Assembly: GCF_013408095.1 (NCBI RefSeq)
Contig: NZ_JACBZF010000003.1
Location: 248,001 to 312,000, forward strand
Length of the DNA: 64,000 nt
From: Novosphingobium marinum
Lineage (GTDB): Bacteria; Pseudomonadota; Alphaproteobacteria; Sphingomonadales; Sphingomonadaceae
Reading direction: 5' to 3'
Part shown: in pieces, positions 17,932 through 27,207 of the stretch
Layout: each line of letters begins with the position of its first letter
Numbering within the stretch: the first letter of the stretch is position 1
Notes under the pieces: generated by a model
Databases searched by the model: none
What the model was told of the DNA's origin: nothing
The model's input: only the letters and a program-made list of their open reading frames with translations
Made by a program: the position numbers and the translations under genes

Positions 17932-18198
17932 ATGCGCCTGTTTCTAGTCCTCGCCGTTGTTTCTCTTATAGCGTCTGCCAGCCTTGTTGCGGTTCCGCTC
18001 GTTTCACGCGAAGCTGTTTTGGCTCCGTTGCTAATCATCAATTGGCTCGGGTTTGTTGGCTCGGTGGCTCGTCTGGAACGGGGCGGCAAAGTGACATCTC
18101 AACAGTGTCGCGCTTGGCGCCCTTTGTTGGTCTTCGAAGTGTTGGCATTCATAGGAGCTGCCTGGTTCGCATTATCTTCAGGCAGCCCGGTGCTGTAA
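17932..18198 (+). CDS. Small hypothetical membrane protein
   Basis: 88-residue ORF just outside the right inverted repeat of the insertion sequence. Three hydrophobic segments are visible: LFLVLAVVSLIASASLVAV, APLLIINWLGFVGSVA and LLVFEVLAFIGAAWFAL. No family recognised and no strong ribosome binding site. Hydrophobic periodicity and a basic loop (ARLERGGK) favour a real protein, but it could be a chance frame or a gene whose 5' region was displaced by the insertion. Confidence 0.35.
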   Translation: MRLFLVLAVVSLIASASLVAVPLVSREAVLAPLLIINWLGFVGSVARLERGGKVTSQQCRAWRPLLVFEVLAFIGAAWFALSSGSPVL

Positions 18199-18554
18199 GT
18201 TCAAGTGTCAGCTTTCCACCCCGTTCTCGCCGTTAAGACCAAGTGTGGATTGTGCCAGAAGCGGACCAGCAGATTGCGACGCCAAAGCGGCCATGTGAGA
18301 CAGCCTCCTGCTTCCCGATATCTGCCGTCGACTCAGCTTATGCGCTTCAGCCATTTTGGGGCCGCTTCGAGACAGTCTGGTTTCGGGCGTTTTCCTAAGG
18401 AAACGGACAATCCGTTCGCAACCCAAATCGCATTCAAAGGCAACCCCGTAAAGTTAACGACATAACTCACGTCCCGGCCATTTCGAAGACAATGCCTGTC
18501 GCAATGAGGTGCAAGCGATCGCTGCCTTACTGATTTTTATCGGAATGGTTGCGC
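18199..18554. other. Intergenic stretch between small ORF and DUF1259 gene
   Basis: 356 bases with no supported gene. Both flanking genes end here (convergent). No clear terminator hairpin with T-run was seen. Confidence 0.4.
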
Positions 18555-19472
18555 CTATCCGGTTTCGGCCTGTTCGTTACGGGCAGCAGCAATCGCCGCT
18601 GCAAGCTCTTTTGCTGGACCCACTCCCCAGTAGTGGAGGAAGTAAAACATCGGTTCACCGCCGATCATGTGGTTATGCAATGCTACGATATGGATATCCC
18701 GCTCGCGCAGTGCGCGGAGCACGGGCTGGACTTCGTCCTCGGTCATGATGAAGTCACCATCCACGGCGGCAAGGTCGTTGGTGCCCGAGAACGCCGCCCA
18801 GGTCGTAAGCCCCATCGAACCACCGATCTCAACGCCGTGCATGCGGCCTTGGCGAGCGAAGGTGTATTTCACGACACCATCGGCGATGCTTGGCTCGGTG
18901 CCCAAGATTTCGCTCAGCGCCAGGGCTTCGATCGTGCCGTTTGCATCCGGCGTCATGCCACCGAAACTGCGCTGCGGCGTCGGCGAGGCGGCGCGCACTT
19001 CCTTGATGGCATCCCAGACGGCTTTTACACCCGCTGCCAACTTGGCGGTTTCCCCATGCCCGCCGATATGCATAAAATAGACCGGCGGATCGTCGAATAT
19101 GAAGTGATTGTGCAGCGCGGTGACGGTCAACCCGTTGGCGAGGGCAGCGTCCATCGCGGCTGTTATCTCATCCTCGAATACGACCGTGTCGCCCATGACC
19201 ATCACTCCGCCATCGACGGGTTTGAAGGCAGCCCATGAGCCGAGACCTGCCGGGGGATCGAGGCGCATGCCGTCGACCATCACCGGCACGTCGGCGCGCG
19301 TCCAACCGATGCGTGCGACCCCATCGTCGGTCATGGTGACCTCCGAGTGCGATGCCTCGAAAATTAGCGCCTCGAGATTGCCGAGATTATCCTGCGCGTG
19401 AAGAGCCGCCGACATCGCTGATAGCGATAGAGCCAAGCCGCCGACGAACAATGTTCTGCGTAATTGCTTCAT
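18555..19472 (-). CDS. DUF1259 (LppY/LpqO-like) secreted protein
   Basis: Exported protein of 305 aa with an N-terminal signal peptide ending near AALHAQD (about residue 26). Two internal repeats each carry an ALHNH motif: TALHNHFIFDDPPVYFMH near residues 118-135 and VALHNHMIGGEPMFYFLH near 262-279, the mark of the DUF1259 (LppY/LpqO) family. The histidines could bind a metal, but the biochemical role is not known. DUF1259 genes often accompany chrA, as here: it follows chrA by 23 bases on the same strand and is probably co-transcribed. Confidence 0.82.
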   Translation of the reverse strand: MKQLRRTLFVGGLALSLSAMSAALHAQDNLGNLEALIFEASHSEVTMTDDGVARIGWTRADVPVMVDGMRLDPPAGLGSWAAFKPVDGGVMVMGDTVVFEDEITAAMDAALANGLTVTALHNHFIFDDPPVYFMHIGGHGETAKLAAGVKAVWDAIKEVRAASPTPQRSFGGMTPDANGTIEALALSEILGTEPSIADGVVKYTFARQGRMHGVEIGGSMGLTTWAAFSGTNDLAAVDGDFIMTEDEVQPVLRALRERDIHIVALHNHMIGGEPMFYFLHYWGVGPAKELAAAIAAARNEQAETG

Positions 19473-19495
19473 CTTAGTTCTCCTTGGATGTGATT

Positions 19496-20893
19496 TCAGG
19501 TGCCAGCCATCGTTGCGAGGTAATACAGCGACCCAATGAGTGCGCTCACGAAGAGAACGAGCAACATCCCGATCTTGAAGCGCAGCATGGCGATCAGGGC
19601 CGCAGCGGCAATGACGACGGAGGCGACGTCGATCGTGGCGAAGTCCGGCACGAGCAGGCGTGCGCCGTAACCTCGAACCTCGTCAAGCCGTGCGAAGGCA
19701 ACGTGCAGCGCAAACCAGATGGCAAGGTTTAGGATCACACCGACGACTGCTGCCGTCACCGCCGAAAGCGCCGCTGTCAGAAGCTTCACGCCGCGCAGTT
19801 TTTCGATAAATGGCGCACCAAGGAAAATCCATAGGAAGCACGGCACGAACGTGACCCACGTGACGATGACCGAAGCCGCGATGCCCGAAGCCACCGGGCC
19901 TAACATGTCTGCTTCGCGATATCCCCCCATGAACCCCACGAATTGGACGACCTGGATCAGTGGACCCGGCGTGGTCTCCGCCATGCCCAACCCATCGAGC
20001 ATTTCACCGGGGGCAAGCCAGCCATGCGTCTGCACGGCTTCCTGCGCCATATAGGCCAGCACGGAATACGCGCCCCCGAATGTCACGACCGCGAGCTTGG
20101 AGAAGAAAACCGCCAGTTCCGTGAACACGTGATTTGGGCCAACAAGAAGGATCAGCGCAATTATGGGAGCTGCCCAGATGCTGCCCCAGATCAAGGCCGT
20201 GCGGACTGCTCCGCGCCATGTAGGCTGCGCTTTCGCCATGCCACCTGTATGAAGCACGGCTTCCGGCTCGCTCTCCCCGTCCTCGGTCGTTTCACGGGCG
20301 CGAATGACCAGAAACCGTGCAGGATCGAAATGCCCTCCAAGAAAACCGACCAGCGCGGCGGCCGCGATAATCAGCGGGAAAGGTGCATCGAATGCGAATA
20401 TCGCCACGAAGGCTGCGGCGGCAATCAGATACATGGGCCAAGTTTTCAATGCCCTTTTCCCGATGCGCAGCAGGGCCTCGATGACTATGGCGAGCACCGC
20501 CGCCTTAATGCCGAAGAAAATCGCCTGGACGAAGCTGGCCTCCTGAAAACTGGCATAGAGCACGCTAAGCGCCATAATGCTGAGGAAGCCGGGAAGGACG
20601 AACAGGCATCCTGCGACGAGGCCACCGCGAACGCCGTGGAGCAACCAGCCAATATAGGTGGCAAGCTGCATGGCTTCCGGTCCGGGCAGGAGCATGCAGT
20701 AATTGAGCGCATGCAGGAACCGGTTCTCCCCGATCCAGCGCTCTTCATCGACTAGAATGCGGTGCATCACCGCGATCTGGCCCGCTGGTCCACCAAAGCT
20801 CAACGCGGCCACGCGCGCCCAGACACGCACCCCTTCGGAAAACGGGATCGGAGTTTGTTCTACGGAACCTGAATTAGCGGGAGAATTCATCAA
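19496..20893 (-). CDS. chrA: ChrA chromate efflux transporter
   Basis: CHR-family membrane transporter (465 aa, the long two-domain form) that exports chromate from the cytoplasm. Each half carries the family signature: ALSFGGPAGQIAVMH near residues 31-45 and VVTFGGAYSVLAYMAQEA in the second half, and each has a Pro-Gly motif (LPGPEAMQLATYIG; TTPGPLIQVVQFVG). About ten or more hydrophobic helices are visible. It is the first gene of a two-gene unit with the DUF1259 gene; no chrB or chrF regulator is nearby. Confidence 0.92.
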   Translation of the reverse strand: MMNSPANSGSVEQTPIPFSEGVRVWARVAALSFGGPAGQIAVMHRILVDEERWIGENRFLHALNYCMLLPGPEAMQLATYIGWLLHGVRGGLVAGCLFVLPGFLSIMALSVLYASFQEASFVQAIFFGIKAAVLAIVIEALLRIGKRALKTWPMYLIAAAAFVAIFAFDAPFPLIIAAAALVGFLGGHFDPARFLVIRARETTEDGESEPEAVLHTGGMAKAQPTWRGAVRTALIWGSIWAAPIIALILLVGPNHVFTELAVFFSKLAVVTFGGAYSVLAYMAQEAVQTHGWLAPGEMLDGLGMAETTPGPLIQVVQFVGFMGGYREADMLGPVASGIAASVIVTWVTFVPCFLWIFLGAPFIEKLRGVKLLTAALSAVTAAVVGVILNLAIWFALHVAFARLDEVRGYGARLLVPDFATIDVASVVIAAAALIAMLRFKIGMLLVLFVSALIGSLYYLATMAGT

Positions 20894-21385
20894 CGCGTCC
20901 TTCGCACACAGCTCATCGAGCCGGACTTGGGCGCATTGCCTTACCGGGCGCCGGAATAAGTGCCCGAAGTCAAACTGCTAGATCATTGATCTGGTGTTGT
21001 CAAAAGCCTTACGCGAACAGTCTGCCTTGCACTTGGAGAATGTCGGCTTTCGAGATCGGCATTTGTATCTCCGATTTCCGGAATGGGGGCGCGAAGCGGA
21101 CATTATCGGGGTAGGGGAACTGAAATTCCCCAATGATTACAGTGCCCATCATATTCATGCCGGGCGCGCCAGTGTTTGTGAAGGGGCAACCCGCAAGTTC
21201 CTGGAATTCGCCACACCAACTGTGGAGAATTTCCAATAATAGGCTTTGCCCGTGTGTCCGGATTGCGCCCCCGTCCGGCCGTTCGGCCTTGTCGCCGACG
21301 ATCCCGAAAGCCGCCATTCTTTCCGCCAGCGCTAAACCGGTTCAGACCCGACATTGCGCTGACGGCCGAGCAGGCGTGGCCACAA
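20894..21385. other. Region upstream of chrA, no supported gene
   Basis: 492 bases between the chrA start and the LysR gene stop. Overlapping ORFs of about 80-100 codons occur on both strands (one at 21009-21317 minus contains a moderately hydrophobic stretch), but none has a good ribosome binding site or recognisable content. The chrA promoter must lie near 20900-20990; I could not assign its elements. Confidence 0.35.
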
Positions 21386-22264
21386 TTATATTCGGAGTGC
21401 AGCAATCAGGGCGTCCCGAGCCATGGCCACGCGCGGGTGTCGCAGCGATGAGCGTGCCCACACGAGGTAGTAAGCGTTGAGCGGCACCGTGACCGGGGCG
21501 GGTATCTCGATCAGCGTGCAGGCTGCGCGTTCGCTGCGGGTGAGATAGCCGGGCAGTACCGTCCAGCCGAGGTCCGCGCACAATCCGGATCGCAACACTC
21601 TCAAATCTGGCGCGGTCAAGGCAGGCTGGCTGGTCAGCTCGATCTGGTTCGCCTCGAGCCAGGTCCGCAGCAGCGGCCGGTCAAGATCGTAGGCGAGGTG
21701 GGCTGTTTGATTAAGCCCTTCGACCAGCGGCAATTCGGCAATCCGGCTCGCCACGGCGGGCGAGGCTATGGCGCGCAGGTGTTCCTCGCCCAGCGCATGG
21801 AAGGCCAACCGCGGCTCTTCGGGTTGCGAGGCGGTGACGGCCAGATGCACCTTGTCTTCGAGGAGCATGGCATAAAGCGCCTCGCGCCCGCCGATATGCA
21901 GGCGCAGGTCCAGCCCTGCTTCCAGCAGCGGAGCCAGTCGAGGCGTGATCATCTCTCCCAGCAGGTCCGACGGCGCGGCGATGTGGACCGTGCCCGAGAT
22001 GCGCGACGATCGGGCCCGCGCGCTGGCCAGTGCCGATTCCGCCGTGTCGAGGCTGCTTCCGATCGAAGCCGCGAGATCGTCGGCAATTACTGTTGGTCGA
22101 ACACCCCGTGAATGGCGATCAAACAAGGGACGGCCCAGTTGCGCCTCGAGCGATGCGATGTGCTGCGAAGCAGCCGGTTGGGTGATGCCGATTGCCCGGG
22201 CCGCCTCGCTCAGTGAACGACGGCGGTAGACTTCGACGAAGGTGCGCAACTGCAGGAGGGACAT
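21386..22264 (-). CDS. LysR-family transcriptional regulator
   Basis: 292-aa LysR regulator with the N-terminal winged HTH (LRTFVEVYRRRSLSEAARAIGITQPAASQHIASLEAQLG in pieces, residues 5-43) and a periplasmic-binding-like effector domain. The start at 22264 is chosen because LysR proteins begin a few residues before LQLRTF, and because the 12-codon extension would run over a perfect inverted repeat. It is divergent from the DJ-1-like gene at 22361 and probably controls the 22.4-25.9 kb gene string. The inducer is unknown; neighbours suggest an electrophile or aldehyde. Confidence 0.88.
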   Translation of the reverse strand: MSLLQLRTFVEVYRRRSLSEAARAIGITQPAASQHIASLEAQLGRPLFDRHSRGVRPTVIADDLAASIGSSLDTAESALASARARSSRISGTVHIAAPSDLLGEMITPRLAPLLEAGLDLRLHIGGREALYAMLLEDKVHLAVTASQPEEPRLAFHALGEEHLRAIASPAVASRIAELPLVEGLNQTAHLAYDLDRPLLRTWLEANQIELTSQPALTAPDLRVLRSGLCADLGWTVLPGYLTRSERAACTLIEIPAPVTVPLNAYYLVWARSSLRHPRVAMARDALIAALRI

Positions 22265-22271
22265 TCCGGTT

Positions 22272-22289
22272 CCATAAGCGAATTTATGG
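22272..22289. promoter_or_regulatory. CCATAA-N6-TTATGG, candidate LysR binding site
   Basis: Perfect six-base arms with a six-base spacer, lying eight bases upstream of the lysR start in the divergent lysR / DJ-1 region. Dyads of this size in the divergent promoter are the usual recognition sites of LysR regulators, which repress themselves and activate the opposite gene. Confidence 0.5.
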
Positions 22290-22360
22290 CCGTCCACCAT
22301 TCCCGCTGGATTTCATGATGCCGTTCCCTGCCTATCTAGGCCGCCGAAAGGAACGAGCGA

Positions 22361-23170
22361 ATGCAAAATCGCCTCCAACTGCTGAAAGCTTTCACCGCTG
22401 CCCTTGTGGCGGGTGCGGCTGCGCCGGTTGCGTTTGCTCGTGCCCCCGACATCAATGGAAAAGGACAATTGACGATGACCCGCATTCTCATGGTGGCCAC
22501 ATCCGCCGACCGCATGACTCCCGGCACCGAACCGACGGGTGTCTGGCTCGAGGAACTTACCACCCCGTACTATGCCTTCCGCGATGCGGGCGCCGAGGTG
22601 ACGCTGGCCTCCATCAAGGGTGGCGCCATCCCCGTCGACCAGCGCAGCGTCAACGCCGACGGTGAGAACGACGCTTCGGTCGAGCGCTATCTGAAGGACG
22701 ACGCCCTGAAGACCGAGGTTGCCAGCACCCCTGTATTCACAAGCATCGATCCCGCCGGCTACGACGCGCTGTTCCTGCCCGGCGGCCACGGCACCATGTT
22801 CGATTACCCCGGCAGCGACGAACTGGCCCGCCTGGTCGAACGCTTCGACCGCGAAGGCAAGATCGTTGCCGCCGTCTGCCATGGACCGGCAGGGCTGGTC
22901 TCGGCGAAGAAGGCCGATGGCACTCCCCTCGTGGCTGGCCGCCGTGTCGCGGGCTTCACCGACAGCGAGGAACGCGCGGTCGGCCTCGATCAGGCGGTGC
23001 CGTTCCTGCTCGAAACGCGCCTCAAGGAACTTGGGGGCAAGCACGAGGGCGGCCCCGATTTTGCCCCTTTCGCCCTGCGCGACGGCAATCTGGTGACCGG
23101 CCAGAACCCCGCCAGCGCTACCCGCACCGCGGAGCTCGTGATGGAAGCCCTCAAGGACAAGGTTGCCTGA
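22361..23170 (+). CDS. DJ-1/PfpI-family class I glutamine amidotransferase-like protein (HchA/Hsp31-like)
   Basis: 269-aa DJ-1/PfpI protein. The nucleophile-elbow cysteine is in [11 protein letters not shown], preceded by [14 protein letters not shown]. Relatives act as glutathione-independent glyoxalases or protein/nucleotide deglycases, which fits the glyoxalase gene next door. The N-terminus looks like a signal peptide ([20 protein letters not shown]), unusual for this family. A second in-frame ATG at 22475 has its own AAGGA nine bases upstream and would give the cytoplasmic form, so both forms may be made. The next gene starts two bases after the stop. Confidence 0.8.
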   Translation: MQNRLQLLKAFTAALVAGAAAPVAFARAPDINGKGQLTMTRILMVATSADRMTPGTEPTGVWLEELTTPYYAFRDAGAEVTLASIKGGAIPVDQRSVNADGENDASVERYLKDDALKTEVASTPVFTSIDPAGYDALFLPGGHGTMFDYPGSDELARLVERFDREGKIVAAVCHGPAGLVSAKKADGTPLVAGRRVAGFTDSEERAVGLDQAVPFLLETRLKELGGKHEGGPDFAPFALRDGNLVTGQNPASATRTAELVMEALKDKVA

Positions 23171-23172
23171 TC

Positions 23173-23628
23173 ATGCGCTATCTCCACACCATGGTGCGCG
23201 TCGCCGATCCCGAGGCGGCGATCCGGTTCTTCACGCTGCTGGGTCTCAAGGAGACCCGGCGCATGGAGAACCAGGCCGGGCGTTATACGCTGATCTACCT
23301 TGCCGCCGACGAGGATTTCCGCGGCGGTGGCGAGCAGGGCGATGCCGAGGTCGAGCTGACGTACAACTGGCCGCCGGAGGACGGCAGCCCTGCCGAGACT
23401 TATACCGGGGGCCGCAACTTCGGCCATCTCGCCTACGGGGTCGACGACATCTACGAAACGTGCGCGCGGCTGCAGGCGGGCGGCGTGACGATCAATCGCC
23501 CCCCGCGTGACGGATACATGGCGTTCGTCCGCTCGCCGGACGGGATCTCGATCGAACTGCTGCAGAAGGGCGAACCCAAGGCTCCGGCCGAACCCTGGGC
23601 CTCCATGCCCAACACGGGCGAATGGTGA
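23173..23628 (+). CDS. Glyoxalase I-like VOC protein
   Basis: 151-aa vicinal-oxygen-chelate protein of the lactoylglutathione lyase type. The beta-alpha-beta-beta-beta modules are visible: [20 protein letters not shown] at the start, then [15 protein letters not shown], and [11 protein letters not shown] near the end, supplying His and Glu metal ligands. It would convert the methylglyoxal-glutathione adduct to lactoylglutathione. Tightly packed between the DJ-1-like gene and the OYE gene, so likely one operon for aldehyde detoxification. Confidence 0.82.
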   Translation: MRYLHTMVRVADPEAAIRFFTLLGLKETRRMENQAGRYTLIYLAADEDFRGGGEQGDAEVELTYNWPPEDGSPAETYTGGRNFGHLAYGVDDIYETCARLQAGGVTINRPPRDGYMAFVRSPDGISIELLQKGEPKAPAEPWASMPNTGEW

Positions 23629-24734
23629 TGGCGAAATTGTTCGATCCGATTGAGGTTGGCGGGCTGCGGCTCGCCAACCGCATCGTCATCGCGCCGATGT
23701 GCCAGTATTCGGCAGTCGACGGCGCGATGACCGACTGGCACCGGATGCATCTCGGCCAGTTGGCGCTCTCGGGCGCGGGCGCGCTGACGATAGAGGCGAC
23801 GGCGGTCAGCCCGGAAGGGCGCATCACCTACGGTGACGTCGGCCTGTACGATGACCGTACCGAAGCGGCGATGCGAAGCGTGCTCGAAAGTGTGCGCCGT
23901 TGGTCGGACATGCCGCTAATCATCCAGCTGGCCCATGCCGGGCGCAAGGCGAGCTGCGCCAAGCCGTGGCACGGCGGAACGCAGATCGCTTCCGATTCGG
24001 AGAATGGCTGGCAGACCGTGGCACCCAGCGCCATTCCCTTCGCTCCGGACGACCATCCCCCTGTCGAACTGGACAAGTCAGGGCTTGCCCGCATCCGGGA
24101 GGCGTTCGCGGATGCCGCGCGGCGCGCCGGCAGGCTCGGCATCGAAGCCATCCAGATCCACGCCGCGCATGGCTATCTGCTCCACGAGTTTCTTTCGCCG
24201 ATCTCCAACCGGCGCGGCGACGACTACGGCGGCAGCTTCGACAACCGGATGCGGTTCCCGCTCGAAGTGTTCGATGCCGTGCGCGAAGTGTTTCCGGCCG
24301 ACCGCCCGGTGACCGTCCGCGTTTCCGGGACCGACTGGGTTGAAGGCGGCTGGACAGCGGAGGAAACCGCATTGTTTGCACAGGAGCTGGAGCGGCGCGG
24401 TTGTTCGGCAATCCACGTTTCCAGCGGCGGGCTCGACCCGCGCCAGCAGATCCCGGTCGGTCCCGGCTATCAGGTGCCGCTGGCCCGGACGGTCAAGGAC
24501 GCGGTCGCCATGCCTGTCGTGGCGGTCGGAATGATCACCGATCCGCACCAGGCGGAGCGCATCCTCGAAGACGGGCAGGCCGACGCCATAGCGATAGCCC
24601 GCGCTGCGCTGTGGGATCCGCGCTGGCCCTGGCACGCCGCTGCGGCGCTTGGCGCATCGGTAAAGGCGCCCCCGCAATATCTCCGGTCCGAGCCCCACGA
24701 AGCGGGCCGCATCCTCAAGGAAATGATCCCATGA
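23628..24734 (+). CDS. Old Yellow Enzyme family NADH:flavin oxidoreductase (YqjM-like)
   Basis: FMN-dependent ene-reductase of 368 aa. APMCQYSAVDG near the N-terminus and IQIHAAHGYLLHEFLSP with SNRRGDDYGGS mark the YqjM-like class; the His pair binds the substrate oxygen and the Cys tunes the flavin. Such enzymes reduce alpha,beta-unsaturated carbonyls, nitro compounds and quinones. The ATG at 23628 overlaps the preceding stop by one base (TGATG); an ATG two codons upstream is also possible. The stop overlaps the next gene by four bases. Confidence 0.9.
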   Translation: MAKLFDPIEVGGLRLANRIVIAPMCQYSAVDGAMTDWHRMHLGQLALSGAGALTIEATAVSPEGRITYGDVGLYDDRTEAAMRSVLESVRRWSDMPLIIQLAHAGRKASCAKPWHGGTQIASDSENGWQTVAPSAIPFAPDDHPPVELDKSGLARIREAFADAARRAGRLGIEAIQIHAAHGYLLHEFLSPISNRRGDDYGGSFDNRMRFPLEVFDAVREVFPADRPVTVRVSGTDWVEGGWTAEETALFAQELERRGCSAIHVSSGGLDPRQQIPVGPGYQVPLARTVKDAVAMPVVAVGMITDPHQAERILEDGQADAIAIARAALWDPRWPWHAAAALGASVKAPPQYLRSEPHEAGRILKEMIP

Positions 24735-25882
24735 AAATCTCCGTCAAACTGCTTCTGGCCGCTGGCGCTGCCCTCTCGCTTGCTGCCTGCTCGACGACCC
24801 GCGAGGGTGCATCCGCGCCCCAGATCGAACAGGTCGCGACCTTCGATGGCGCGATGCCGACTGGCGTGACCGTCGCCCCCAACGGGCGCATCTTCGTCAA
24901 CTTCCCGCAATGGGGCGACAACGCGCCGTTCACGGTTGCCGAGCTGGTCGACGGCAAGGCGGTGCCTTATCCCGACGCCGCGACCAACCGGCCCGATCCG
25001 GCCGACCCGGCGGGGCACTTCATCTCGGTGCAGAGCGTGGTGGCCGATGGCGCCAACCGCCTCTGGGTGCTCGACACGGCCGCGCCTAAATTCTCTCAGC
25101 CGCAGGCCGGCGGGGCAAAGCTGGTGGCGATCGATCTTGCGACCAACCGGGTGGTGAAGACGATCGTCCTGCCGCCCAGCGTGGTGCTGCCCACGACCTA
25201 CCTCAACGACGTGCGCTTTGATCTGCGTCAGGGCGCCGAGGGCGTCGCCTACATCACCGACAGCAGCAACGCCGGTGTCGGCGGCATCATCGTCGTCGAT
25301 ATCGCCAGCGGACGTGCGATCCGGCGCCTGTCGAACCATGTGACGACCAACCCGGAGCCCGGCTTCACCCCGGTTGTCGACGGTGTGGTGCTGATGAACC
25401 GTCCCGCTGGTGGACCCGTGACGCCGCTAGCAATCGCGAGCGACGCAATCGGGCTTAGCGCCGACGGCAGCTTGCTCTACTACGGGCCACTATCGGGTCG
25501 CACGCTGCACGCGGTCCCCACGGCCATGCTGCGTGACCCCGCGGTGTCCGAGGAGGAACTGGCCCGCGCGGTACGCAGCCTGGGGCGCAAAGGCGCCTCG
25601 GACGGGATTGCCGAAGACGACCGGGGCCGCGTGTTCGCCGGCGATTACGAGAACAACGCGATCCGCGTGCTCGACCAGGGCCGCTGGACGACGGTAGTCA
25701 GCGACCCCCGCATCAGCTGGCCCGACACACTGTCGATCGGCACCGACGGCTATCTCTACTTTACTGCCAACCAGCTCCACCGCCAGCCCGGCTTTCACGG
25801 CGGACGGGATTTACGCCGCAAGCCTTACGAGCTGCTCCGCATCCGGGTGGGCGCCGGGCCCGTCCTCTTGCGCTCACAGTGA
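24731..25882 (+). CDS. Lipoprotein of the major royal jelly/SMP-30-like beta-propeller type
   Basis: 383-aa exported lipoprotein: LLLAAGAALSLAAC-S is a lipobox at about residues 7-21. The mature part is a predicted beta-propeller similar to the yellow/major royal jelly protein family (SVVADGANRLWVLDTAAP; PTTYLNDVRFDL; VAYITDSS; DGIAEDDRGRVFAGD; SIGTDGYLYFTANQLHR). Related bacterial proteins are often called gluconolactonase-like or L-dopachrome tautomerase-like; the substrate is unknown. The start overlaps the OYE stop (ATGA). Last gene of the tightly packed 22.4-25.9 kb unit. Confidence 0.78.
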   Translation: MKISVKLLLAAGAALSLAACSTTREGASAPQIEQVATFDGAMPTGVTVAPNGRIFVNFPQWGDNAPFTVAELVDGKAVPYPDAATNRPDPADPAGHFISVQSVVADGANRLWVLDTAAPKFSQPQAGGAKLVAIDLATNRVVKTIVLPPSVVLPTTYLNDVRFDLRQGAEGVAYITDSSNAGVGGIIVVDIASGRAIRRLSNHVTTNPEPGFTPVVDGVVLMNRPAGGPVTPLAIASDAIGLSADGSLLYYGPLSGRTLHAVPTAMLRDPAVSEEELARAVRSLGRKGASDGIAEDDRGRVFAGDYENNAIRVLDQGRWTTVVSDPRISWPDTLSIGTDGYLYFTANQLHRQPGFHGGRDLRRKPYELLRIRVGAGPVLLRSQ

Positions 25883-25958
25883 TCCCATCAGGCCGGGCAG
25901 GCTCGCGCGGGGCCGCGATCCGGCAAAAAATCAACAACTGACTTGAAGGAATGCAATC

Positions 25959-26699
25959 ATGACAAAGGGTATCGAAGGCAAGGTCGTTCTCATTACCGGC
26001 GGCAGCAGCGGCATCGGCGCGGAAACTGCGCGTCTTCTCGCGGAACGCGGCGCGAAGGTGGCGATCGCCGCGCGTCGCAAGGACAGGCTCGACGAGGTCG
26101 TCGCTGACATCGCCGCAAACGGTGGCACGGCACGTAGCTACGCGCTGGACGTGACCGACAAATCGGCGGTCCAGTCCGTCGTCGCCGCAATCATTGCCGA
26201 CTTCGGCCGCCTCGACGTGCTGATCAACAATGCTGGGCTGATGCCGATCCGTCCGATGGCCGAGGTCAACACCGACGAGTGGGACCAGATGATCGACGTC
26301 AATCTGAAGGGTACGCTCTACGGCATCGCGGCGGCCCTTCCCGGTTTTCTCGAGCAGGGCAGCGGTCACATCATCAACCTGAGCTCGGTTGCGGGTATCA
26401 AGGTCTTCGCACCGGGCGGCACGGTCTACTCCGGCACCAAGTTTGCCGTCAGCGCGATCAGCGAAGGCTTGCGCCACGAGGTGGGGGAAAAGGTCCGGGT
26501 CACGTCAATCGAGCCTGGAGCTGTCGAAAGCGATTTGAAGTTCACGACATCAGGCACGGCTGCCGAAACGGTGCTCGACTTCTATAAGCAGGCCATCCCG
26601 ACGGCATCGGTGGCGCGTGCTATCGCGTTCGCTGTCGAACAACCTGATGACGTCGACATCAACGCGATCGTCATCCGGCCGACCGCACAGGAGTTCTGA
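25959..26699 (+). CDS. Short-chain dehydrogenase/reductase
   Basis: Classical SDR oxidoreductase (246 aa). Cofactor motif TGGSSGIG is at residues 13-20, NNAG near 86-89 and the catalytic YSGTK near 154-158 with the preceding Ser in INLSSVAG. The Arg-rich end of the second strand (AARRKDR) favours NADP. Substrate cannot be told from sequence. It stands 76 bases after the lipoprotein gene with an AAGGAATG-like ribosome binding region. Confidence 0.9.
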   Translation: MTKGIEGKVVLITGGSSGIGAETARLLAERGAKVAIAARRKDRLDEVVADIAANGGTARSYALDVTDKSAVQSVVAAIIADFGRLDVLINNAGLMPIRPMAEVNTDEWDQMIDVNLKGTLYGIAAALPGFLEQGSGHIINLSSVAGIKVFAPGGTVYSGTKFAVSAISEGLRHEVGEKVRVTSIEPGAVESDLKFTTSGTAAETVLDFYKQAIPTASVARAIAFAVEQPDDVDINAIVIRPTAQEF

Positions 26700-26810
26700 T
26701 TTCGACGAGGAGGCGGGGCTGCGTGTGCTCCGCCTCTTGGGGAACGTACCGGCCCGCTCGTCTGTTAGATTGCCAAACAATATCTGTCCGTTTCACTTGA
26801 GGAGTAAATT

Positions 26811-27104
26811 ATGCCCAAACTTGCCCTGTATGTACCGCTGAAGGCCAAGCCCGGAAAAGAGCGCGATGTCGCCGATTTCCTGACCTCGGCATTGCCGCTC
26901 GTTCAAGCTGAGCCGGGCACTCAGACCTGGTACGCGATCGAGGAAGGTCCCGGTGCGTACGCGATCTTCGATACGTTCGAGACAGAGGAGGATCGGCAGG
27001 CCCATCTTGACGGCAAGGTTGCCGCCGCACTGATGGACAAGGCAGACGAACTGTTTTCCGAACCGCCGCAGATTCACAAGTTCACCCTGCTGGCCGCGAA
27101 ATAG
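26811..27104 (+). CDS. Antibiotic-biosynthesis-monooxygenase (ABM) fold protein
   Basis: 97-aa single-domain ferredoxin-like protein: MPKLALYVPLKAKPGKERDVADFL and TWYAIEEGPGAYAIFDTFETEEDRQAHL in the usual ABM order. Relatives include YgiN-type quinol monooxygenases. Good Shine-Dalgarno (TTGAGGAG) six bases before the ATG. Role in quinone or electrophile handling is inferred from the neighbours. Confidence 0.75.
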   Translation: MPKLALYVPLKAKPGKERDVADFLTSALPLVQAEPGTQTWYAIEEGPGAYAIFDTFETEEDRQAHLDGKVAAALMDKADELFSEPPQIHKFTLLAAK

Positions 27105-27207
27105 CGGAGCGGTCGGCACCCTAGCACGTCGCTCTCGCCCGCGGGGCGACCCGCGCGCGGCGGCGTGCGCTGAACAGCTTTCCCCGAACTGGCCAAGGAG
27201 AGACGCC

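Noticed and set aside
21009-21317. 102-codon minus-strand ORF between chrA and lysR
   Set aside because: No ribosome binding site, no family features, and an equally long ORF on the other strand; not enough to call a gene.
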